Both the position numbers and the translations under genes were made by a program. Shown here piece after piece: positions 14,229-19,594 of a stretch of DNA of 19,594 nucleotides (positions are counted from its first letter, which is position 1; every line of letters begins with the position of its first letter). The notes beneath the pieces were generated by a model. That model was not told where the DNA came from and made no database searches. It saw nothing but the letters and a program-made list of their open reading frames with translations. This DNA is from JAKATY01 sp038876335 (GTDB taxonomy: Archaea; Micrarchaeota; Micrarchaeia; Micrarchaeales; Micrarchaeaceae). The stretch spans positions 1-19,594 of the forward strand of contig JAVYYS010000007.1 of the NCBI GenBank assembly GCA_038876335.1, in the 5' to 3' direction.

Positions 14229-16178
14229 TCTTAAAGAATCGAGATTCATAGGCGCAGAAGCTCTTACATGCATCTCCTTCCCTAGCGCCCTTGCGAGATC
14301 TTCGCATTTAGACTCCTCTCCATGCATTGTATATATGACCTTTGGCTTAGGCCTGAGGTTCTCAACAAATGCAAGGAGTTGCCTTCTGTCGCTGTGACCT
14401 GAAAAACCATCTACAGTATTAACGCTGATGTTTACCGGAACAGAAACAAGCTTGCCCTCCGGGTCGGGCAGTGCTACTTCCTTGACGCCGTTCTGGAGCC
14501 TCCTACCCAGCGAACTTTGGCTGTTGTAGCCTACAAACACCACAGAGTTCTTGGGATTGTCAGCAAGCATCCTGAAATAATCGAGTGACACTCCGCCATT
14601 GAGCATGCCGCCGCTCGCTATTATTATGGCGGGGCCTTTCTCCAATATCTCATTTCTCTCCCCCTTTATAACTTCAAATATCTCGCTCTCGAATGGAGAC
14701 CTGTTGCTGAGCATCCTGTTTCTAAGGCTTTCTTTCAGATATTCCGGATAAGCAGTATGGATCGCGCTTGCCTCCAGCACCATCCCATCAAGGAATACAG
14801 GGGCCTCAAGCTTGTAGTTAGTGTCTGCGGCCATATAGCTTTCCAGCACTAGCTGTATCTCCTGCGCCCTCCCTACAGAAAATACTGGAATAAGGACCTT
14901 CCCCCCGTTGGTGATGGTCTTCTTTATTAGATCCATAAGCTCAAGCTCCGCGTCACGCCTATTTGGTGTAATATCATTCTGCCCCCCGTACGTGCTCTCT
15001 ATGAAAAGCGCATCTATCCGCGGGTACTTTACGCTTGCACCATCGAACAGTTTGGTATAGCCATACTTCATGTCCCCGGTATGCACTATATTGTACATCC
15101 CGTTGCCGACATGAAGGTGCACAGTCGCACTGCCGAGTATATGGCCGGCATTGTGATAGGTTAACTTTATTTCATCTGTTATGTTGGTAACCTCCCCGTA
15201 TTCCCTAGTTATTGTGTGTGTAAGCATCTTGCGTATGTCTTTTTCATCGTAAAGTGGGGTGCCCCCACTCCGCTGCACTAGCTTTACGTAATCAGAAAGA
15301 AGCAGAGCCGCAAGGTCGCGGGTAGGAGGTGTGCAATAGACAGGCCCATTATAGCCGTACTTGAATAGATACGGCACGAAGCCTATATGGTCCATGTGCG
15401 CATGCGTAATCACGATGGCGTTTATCTCCTCGATTGAACGTATTGCGCTGTCAAGGTATGGAAAGGCTTTGTTTCCCTGGCTGTCGTTCATCGCCTCGAC
15501 GCCTTTTATTGCAGGTTCGGGACTTATGCCACAGTCAATTATTACCTTAGAATTTGGAGTCTCGAGGAGCAGGCTGCTCCTTCCAACCTCCCTGTAACCG
15601 CCCAAGGCCGTTGCCTTCAACCATTCAGTGTTAATAATAGGCTTGTTTATCTCCTTGCCGACTCCTGCTAGGAACTTCTTCCTGAAATCCATCTCATTGA
15701 ACATGAGTTGCCTTACTCCTGTGAGGGTATCGCTATTCATAGTCGGAGTTCGCAGTATGCGTGGAGACCAACCAGTTTCTATGATTATGTTTTTAAGCAG
15801 CTGCCCGCCCTTTCCTATAACCAGCCCTGGCTTCAGGGCTTCAATGTAAACTTCACCGAACTCAGGCACGAAATGTATCGGCTCTTTTACAACCGCCTCT
15901 TTAGGCAACATAGCCATAATCACAGGGAGGGCCTTTTCCGGAGGCATGAGCGTAGACGGGTCGCTTCTTATTATAAGTTTCTTTTTTACCGATGAAGCAA
16001 TATTTTTTATTATTGCCTCATCCTCATATACAACCCTTGGATTTCCTAATGTTATAGCTATATCTGGGCCTTCAAACTCTGCCTTCACGAACTTCGCTTC
16101 GCTGGGCAGCATCTCTTTTATCTTTTCAAAAATCAGCTGCTTAGAATCGCCCTCTTCCTTATTCTCTTTGCCTTCCAA
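14220..16178 (-). CDS. fttA: FttA / aCPSF1, KH-domain beta-CASP nuclease and termination factor
   Basis: This archaeal CPSF73 homologue cleaves nascent RNA downstream of genes and terminates transcription. Two N-terminal KH-like domains (to about 165) include the loop VIGKGG. The metallo-beta-lactamase core has HAHMDH (about 259-264), GHILGSA (H346) and HTGD (D369) as zinc ligands. The beta-CASP part has SVGRAQEIQLVLES, ASGGML, FSGHSDR (H595) and a late MHGE (H619). Numbering assumes the TTG at 16178 (652 aa), which has GTGAT three bases upstream and begins nearer the conserved region. A GTG at 16211 would add 11 residues without a clear ribosome site. It heads the minus-strand block of gene-expression functions. 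Confidence 0.95.
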   Translation of the reverse strand: MEGKENKEEGDSKQLIFEKIKEMLPSEAKFVKAEFEGPDIAITLGNPRVVYEDEAIIKNIASSVKKKLIIRSDPSTLMPPEKALPVIMAMLPKEAVVKEPIHFVPEFGEVYIEALKPGLVIGKGGQLLKNIIIETGWSPRILRTPTMNSDTLTGVRQLMFNEMDFRKKFLAGVGKEINKPIINTEWLKATALGGYREVGRSSLLLETPNSKVIIDCGISPEPAIKGVEAMNDSQGNKAFPYLDSAIRSIEEINAIVITHAHMDHIGFVPYLFKYGYNGPVYCTPPTRDLAALLLSDYVKLVQRSGGTPLYDEKDIRKMLTHTITREYGEVTNITDEIKLTYHNAGHILGSATVHLHVGNGMYNIVHTGDMKYGYTKLFDGASVKYPRIDALFIESTYGGQNDITPNRRDAELELMDLIKKTITNGGKVLIPVFSVGRAQEIQLVLESYMAADTNYKLEAPVFLDGMVLEASAIHTAYPEYLKESLRNRMLSNRSPFESEIFEVIKGERNEILEKGPAIIIASGGMLNGGVSLDYFRMLADNPKNSVVFVGYNSQSSLGRRLQNGVKEVALPDPEGKLVSVPVNISVNTVDGFSGHSDRRQLLAFVENLRPKPKVIYTMHGEESKCEDLARALGKEMHVRASAPMNLDSLRLK

Positions 16179-16211
16179 TATATCACAATGCCAAATAGTA
16201 CACAGACGCAC

Positions 16212-16333
16212 GCTTCTTGCTGTCTAATCACGCACGAATGCCTTTCCACCTAAAATACTAAAAAATACTAAACAAAAACTCTATAAAAAACTCACAACCC
16301 AATGAAACAAAGAGGCGCAGGAGTAACTAATTT
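16212..16333 (-). promoter_or_regulatory. Promoter region of fttA
   Basis: Read on the minus strand, GAGTTTTTTATAG (16293-16281) is a TATA-like element that would start transcription near 16259. The plus strand also shows a tandem near-repeat, TAAAATACTA then AAAAATACTA (16251-16270). No operator is evident. The stretch also holds the 3' end signals of psmB. Confidence 0.35.
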
Positions 16334-16966
16334 TCAGGCAAGAAATTTCTCTATGTCTTTTCCAGAGTACTCCTTATAGCCTTCTTTCGTTATCGTGGCT
16401 GCGAGTATATTATTTCCAGTAGCAGCATCTCTCTTCATAGCTATTGATATGGCCTTTACTACGTTCTTTATGGCGTCTTTTGTCTGCATGCCTTTCTTAT
16501 ACACTTCTTCCAAGTATCCAAGCGCGGTAAGCGAACCGCTACCTGTGGAGGTGAACTGCGGCTCTTCTGTAACACCACCCAGTGGATCCAGAGAGTGGAG
16601 CTGTGGTCCGTCTTCACCCAACCCGCCAACTATAAGCTGGACATAGAATGGCACCATTTTGTTTTCCTGAAGTATTATTGAAAGCAGCGAAGCGGCAGAT
16701 TTCGGGGAAAGAGACCTGCCCTCATTCATCTTGTACAGCTCATTCTGTGCCTTTAATATCCTTACGAGCTCTTCTGCATCCCCCACGCTTCCCGCTACCG
16801 TTACTGCAAGGTTGTCATCGATTTTGTAGATTTTCCTTGCTACAGTGCTTGCTATGAAAAAATCCATAGTAGCCCTTGAATCACACCCCATCACTACACC
16901 ATCGCTGCATACCAATCCTACAGTCGTAGTGCCCTTCATTATCTTTTCATAGAGCTGTGCATCCAT
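16334..16966 (-). CDS. psmB: Archaeal 20S proteasome beta subunit
   Basis: Beta subunits form the inner rings of the 20S proteasome and carry the proteolytic sites. The protein has a 12-residue propeptide ending in KG before TTTVG, so T13 becomes the catalytic Thr1 after self-cleavage. Counting from T13, the conserved Asp17 is D29 (in GCDSRAT) and Lys33 is K45 (in TVARKIYKI). The C-terminal half has GSGSLTALGYLEE, the conserved Ser129 region, and AISIAMKRDAATGNN. Length 210 aa is normal. The ribosome site AAGGTG lies just before the ATG. The alpha subunit is not in this window. Confidence 0.97.
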   Translation of the reverse strand: MDAQLYEKIMKGTTTVGLVCSDGVVMGCDSRATMDFFIASTVARKIYKIDDNLAVTVAGSVGDAEELVRILKAQNELYKMNEGRSLSPKSAASLLSIILQENKMVPFYVQLIVGGLGEDGPQLHSLDPLGGVTEEPQFTSTGSGSLTALGYLEEVYKKGMQTKDAIKNVVKAISIAMKRDAATGNNILAATITKEGYKEYSGKDIEKFLA

Positions 16967-17177
16967 ATTTTACACCTTATAAGCATGCTGACCAAGCCGC
17001 ATAAGCCACATAAAGGTAAAGAGGCGTTTTAGGAACTCGAATAAAGCATCAATTGTATATGTTCCCTAGCCGCCACCATAAGACAGTTGAATCTGGATTA
17101 AAAATGTGAGATCGTTAATGGCTGATTGTAGAATATTCACCACATAAGTATTAAAAACTTCCTTTTTCTATGCAAAA
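16967..17177. other. Spacer between psmB and the TRAM gene
   Basis: Reading toward psmB, CTTATAAGGTG (minus strand, near 16983-16973) combines a TATA-like run and the psmB ribosome site. Near 17150-17170 the plus strand has A/T-rich tracts that may terminate the TRAM gene. I see no coding frame, tRNA or clear RNA structure. Confidence 0.4.
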
Positions 17178-17501
17178 TCAAAGTTCAAGGAAGCTGCCGT
17201 CTCCTATGAATTGTTTGTCGGTGCTAGCCAGCTCTGCGTATGCGAAGGTGCGGTGCACTTTTATTACCCTTACTTTGTAGATGTTGCCTATTCTTGTTTT
17301 TGCGTTCTTTACGAAGACCACGAAATTGCCGATTTTTCCTATACCTACACCCCTTGCATCCTTTGCCTTGACTGTCATGGAGTAAACTCCGCCCTCTTCA
17401 ACCGCATTCAAAAGCGGCATTTCAGGCTCAGACACGCCCATCGCTTCACTCTTTGCAGGCTTGTCTATTACAAGCCCCTCAGTTCTTACAGCTGCATCCA
17501 T
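17178..17501 (-). CDS. Small TRAM-domain protein
   Basis: TRAM is an OB-like RNA-binding domain; stand-alone archaeal TRAM proteins bind RNA and have been described as RNA chaperones, including in cold adaptation. Residues about 37-92 show the family pattern: VEEGGVYSMTVKAKDARG, then GVGIGKIGNFVVFVKNAK, then GNIYKVRVIKVHRTFAYAEL. The N-terminal 36 residues are an extra segment with no clear fold (typical stand-alone proteins are 60-80 aa). I chose the ATG at 17501 (107 aa), since GGGTGAG lies five bases before it; the GTG at 17510 is inside that site. It sits between two transcription genes, consistent with an RNA role. Confidence 0.9.
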   Translation of the reverse strand: MDAAVRTEGLVIDKPAKSEAMGVSEPEMPLLNAVEEGGVYSMTVKAKDARGVGIGKIGNFVVFVKNAKTRIGNIYKVRVIKVHRTFAYAELASTDKQFIGDGSFLEL

Positions 17502-17830
17502 TTTTCTCACCCATTAACGCTTTCCATTTCAGGCGCACGCTTTTCCCCGCCACGCCGCATGAAGCAATTCAACTGCCTTTTATTGCAGCAAGCAAGACAG
17601 CATAAAGAACCATTGCGCCTATTCTTATCCGCCGCGTTATGCTTTTAAATTAGCTACATATTATTTTAAACGTATTCTACAAAAGCAGCATTATCGCCAC
17701 CTGTCTAACTATATGGAAAAGCAGTTTCCTTAAGAAAAGCGTTTTTTACGCGGAAACAACCCAGGCAGAGCACAAAAGCAAGCAGAGGGCAAAAGCAAAG
17801 AAGAAAAAACAAAAAATTGAACCGAGAAAG
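17502..17830. other. Gene-free stretch between the TRAM gene and tfb
   Basis: No credible coding frame was found. On the minus strand, TTTAAAAGC (17651-17643) and GCAATAAAAGG (near 17588-17578) are possible TATA boxes for the TRAM gene. A hairpin with a T-run is listed separately. An A-rich region near 17775-17815 on the plus strand is T-rich on the minus strand and may end tfb transcription. No tRNA T-arm was seen. Confidence 0.45.
17724..17757 (-). terminator. Hairpin followed by T-run, candidate terminator of tfb
   Basis: On the minus strand GCGT-AAAAA-ACGC (17751-17739) is a small hairpin followed directly by TTTTCTT. Outer bases GGAAAC (17752-17757) and GTTTCC (17724-17729) can extend the pairing with a nine-base bulge. 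It lies about 75 bases after the tfb stop. Archaea seldom need hairpins to terminate, so function is uncertain. Confidence 0.3.
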
Positions 17831-18991
17831 TTATAGATTCACATCGATGTTCAGCTGCTCTTTCAGCTCCCTGTACCTGTTCCTTATCGTCACTTCTGTG
17901 ACTCCGGCTACTTCTGCAACTTCTTTCTGCGTACGGCGCTCTCCAGCAAGCGCCCCGGCTATGTACACTGCCGCGGCGCTCACGCCTGTTGGGCTCCTTC
18001 CTGACACAAGGCCCTTCCTCATAGCCTCCCTGAGCAGCTTAACGGATTTCTCCTGCGCCTCTCCGCTCAGCTTGAGCGCATTTATGTATCTGGGCACATA
18101 GCTTATTGGATCTGTAAGCGGTATCTTAAGATCTAGCTCATGGGATATTGCGCGATATGCTCTGCCTATCTCCTTCTTCGGCATGCCTGAGATCGTGGCT
18201 ATTTCGTCTAGAGTCCTTGGCGTGCCAGCCTTCCTGCATGCGGCGTAGATTACTGCCTGCACTACTGTCTCTATCGGCCTTCCGCGTATGAGATTGCTTT
18301 TAACGCACTTTCTGTACAGCAGCGCGGCGTTTTCCCTTATATTTTCTGGCAGATTGAGATAACTTGCGACTCTTATAAGCTCAGGGAATGCAATGAGGTA
18401 GTTCCTTTCATTGGAGCTAGCAATGCTGGCACGCCTATGCCATTTCTTCATTCTGTAAAGCTGCGCCTGGTGCTTTGAAGGTATCCTTACCCCGCGTATA
18501 TCCTTGTTGTAGAGGTCTATCTCAGTTACAAGACCCTTATTCGCGCGCGTATATTTCATAGGCGCCCCTGTTCTTGCCCTGCTTGCCTTTTGCTCAGCAT
18601 CGAACGCCCTCCACTCTGGCCCAGTGTCTGTAATGTTCTCCTCTATTATAAGCCCGCAATTATTGCAGACCCTCTCACCGCGCTCATGATCCACTATTAT
18701 GTCGACGCTGCCGCAGCTTGGGCATCTCAATACCTTTTCAGGTGTAGGTGTTTGTGGTGTTATTAGCGCGGCGTCCTGCGCAGGCCGTTGTAAGGAAGAT
18801 TCAGGCTTTTGCTCTGAAGGGGCAGAAGACGGAGGCTGGACTGTATGGGGCTCTTCACGCTCAATGTTGATGCGCCTGCCCCTAACCTCAATCTTTTGCC
18901 TACCTTGGGGAACCTTTTTGGATTTGCTTTTGCTTTTTGCACTCGGCAAATTGCTCTTTTTCACTTTTGATTTTTTTACTTTGGTTACCAT
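17831..18991 (-). CDS. tfb: Transcription factor B (TFB) with long N-terminal extension
   Basis: TFB bridges TBP at the TATA box and RNA polymerase. The zinc ribbon has cysteines at 90, 93, 109 and 112 (CPSC...CNNC), then the B-reader region (TGPEWRAFDAEQ, then a basic stretch to about 155). Two cyclin-like repeats follow (about 200-290 and 295-380), the second ending with a recognition helix EVTIRNRYRELKEQL. In most archaea the ribbon starts within about 20 residues and the protein is about 300 aa. Here 386 aa include a Lys/Ser-rich then Pro/Ser/Gln-rich lead of about 87 residues. I chose ATG 18991, preceded by GTGATC and a TATA box near 19043. A TTG at 19012 is less likely. Confidence 0.96.
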   Translation of the reverse strand: MVTKVKKSKVKKSNLPSAKSKSKSKKVPQGRQKIEVRGRRINIEREEPHTVQPPSSAPSEQKPESSLQRPAQDAALITPQTPTPEKVLRCPSCGSVDIIVDHERGERVCNNCGLIIEENITDTGPEWRAFDAEQKASRARTGAPMKYTRANKGLVTEIDLYNKDIRGVRIPSKHQAQLYRMKKWHRRASIASSNERNYLIAFPELIRVASYLNLPENIRENAALLYRKCVKSNLIRGRPIETVVQAVIYAACRKAGTPRTLDEIATISGMPKKEIGRAYRAISHELDLKIPLTDPISYVPRYINALKLSGEAQEKSVKLLREAMRKGLVSGRSPTGVSAAAVYIAGALAGERRTQKEVAEVAGVTEVTIRNRYRELKEQLNIDVNL

Positions 18992-19036
18992 TGCGATCAC
19001 TTTTACAAGCAAGACTCCACATTGAGATTTAGAAAG

Positions 19037-19048
19037 ATTTTTAAATAT
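19037..19048 (-). promoter_or_regulatory. TATA box of tfb
   Basis: On the minus strand CAATATTTAAAAAT gives a strong TATA match centred near 19043, predicting a start near 19017 and a leader of about 26 bases to ATG 18991. A second TTTAAATATC element lies upstream near 19091-19083. Confidence 0.5.
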
Positions 19049-19102
19049 TGCGCAAAATAAGCGAATTAATAGTGAACAATAAGATATTTAAAGCTTTCGG
19101 TC

Positions 19103-19137
19103 AGGGAAAGTCTGGGGCAAAAGCCCATGTCAGCCCT
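19103..19137 (-). terminator. Weak nested hairpin after the HIT gene
   Basis: GGGC (19115-19118) pairs with GCCC (19123-19126) around AAAA, and AGGG (19103-19106) can pair with CCCT (19134-19137). The structure overlaps the HIT stop codon and precedes the tfb promoter. It may be a processing or termination signal, but the stems are short. Confidence 0.2.
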
Positions 19138-19573
19138 ATATGCTCTTGAACTCAACAATCAGCTCTTTTACAATTTTATTCATCTGTTCTTGATCCCTGT
19201 GTATGCCCCTATCTTTTGGATTATTGTGGAATAAATCACTTTTTAGCGGGATAAAATGCACATGGTAATGCGCCACTGTTCTTCCAGCTTCCTCCCCGAC
19301 TAACTCTATTTTTGAATAGCCATTTATCCCGTGTTTCTTATAAAAGCGCTCAATTATCCTCTCTGCTTTCTGCATATCAGAGAGCTCTTCAGGAGTTAGT
19401 TCCGTAAATTTTTCTCTATGCTTTACTGTCATAACTAGAAAATGGTATTCATGATCCGCATCTTTTGACGCCACTATTCTAACTGTGCCTAATATTGTTA
19501 TAGTCGATGGGCCTATTATGTTTTCCCTGTCAAATATATCGCTATTGTTCTTCTCTAATATAATATCCACCAT
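19136..19573 (-). CDS. HIT-family nucleotide-binding protein
   Basis: HIT proteins are nucleotide hydrolases or transferases that use a histidine triad. The motif VAHYHVHFIP gives HxHxHxx, and the preceding GYSKIELVGEEAGRTVAH matches the strand and loop before the triad. The upstream EYHFLVMTVKHREKFTELTPEE fits the usual H-x-L-V-x-P-K-x-H segment. The N-terminus lacks the CxxC zinc-like start (CIFCKI) common in HIT proteins, and the C-terminal 30 residues are an extra helix-rich tail. I chose ATG 19573 (145 aa), preceded by GGGGAG on the minus strand; the ATG at the window edge (19594) adds seven residues. Substrate cannot be told from sequence. Confidence 0.88.
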   Translation of the reverse strand: MVDIILEKNNSDIFDRENIIGPSTITILGTVRIVASKDADHEYHFLVMTVKHREKFTELTPEELSDMQKAERIIERFYKKHGINGYSKIELVGEEAGRTVAHYHVHFIPLKSDLFHNNPKDRGIHRDQEQMNKIVKELIVEFKSI

Positions 19574-19594
19574 TTCAACTCCCCAAAATACCAT

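Noticed and set aside
17211..17648. Plus-strand open frame of 145 codons over the TRAM gene
   Set aside because: Cys/Phe/His-rich composition typical of antisense; the TRAM domain on the other strand is clear.
19080..19140. Riboswitch-like GGGAAAG...GCCC segment between the HIT gene and tfb
   Set aside because: It lacks the conserved elements of cobalamin, fluoride or other riboswitches I know, and lies upstream of the tfb TATA box, so it would not be in the tfb leader.
1..19594. CRISPR arrays, tRNA or rRNA genes
   Set aside because: No regularly spaced repeats were seen and no tRNA T-arm or rRNA-conserved segments were found in the intergenic regions.

Overview
The window is a gene-dense archaeal chromosome segment. 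The archaeal call rests on an A-type ATP synthase operon, the KH/beta-CASP nuclease FttA (aCPSF1), an archaeal proteasome beta subunit, a small TRAM protein, transcription factor B, and TTTAAATAT-like TATA boxes. A short class III-type pilin with a QSAMEYLMTYGWAIL-like start is a style common in DPANN genomes, especially Micrarchaeota-like ones. The lineage is my inference; no rRNA or other decisive marker is present.

Layout. Bases 1-61 look like the right end of an IS200/IS605-type element: the last codons of a TnpB-like frame, a GC-rich terminal hairpin and a TTCAC end. Bases 169-8833 (+) form one tight operon for an A1Ao ATP synthase, in the order K-E-C-F-A-B-D-(unknown 78-aa membrane protein)-H-I. 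All expected subunits are present, but H and I lie at the end instead of at the front. Next come a convergent pilin-like gene (8856-9335, -), a divergent unrecognised 81-aa gene (9516-9761, +) and a 330-bp gene-free stretch holding a GC-rich island closed by a 9-bp inverted repeat, a weak candidate RNA gene.

Bases 10096-14145 (+) are a complete Hsp70 operon: a winged-helix regulator-like protein, GrpE, DnaK and DnaJ. The first three are packed with no gaps and a palindrome sits by the promoter. The regulator-first arrangement resembles bacterial hrcA-grpE-dnaK-dnaJ, but the protein is not recognisably HrcA.

The remainder is on the minus strand. It holds FttA (transcription termination and 3'-end processing), PsmB (proteolysis), a TRAM protein (RNA binding), TFB (transcription initiation) with an unusual basic N-terminal extension of about 87 residues, and a HIT-family nucleotide-binding protein at the window edge.

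Most genes are core energy, protein-quality and transcription functions. I do not see a clearly new multi-gene system. The best leads are the regulator-led Hsp70 operon with its palindrome, the unknown membrane protein inside the permuted ATPase operon, the extended TFB, the transposon end, and the candidate RNA. Translation signals are consistent: many starts follow a GGTGA-type Shine-Dalgarno, which creates false in-frame GTG starts a few codons upstream of the true start.
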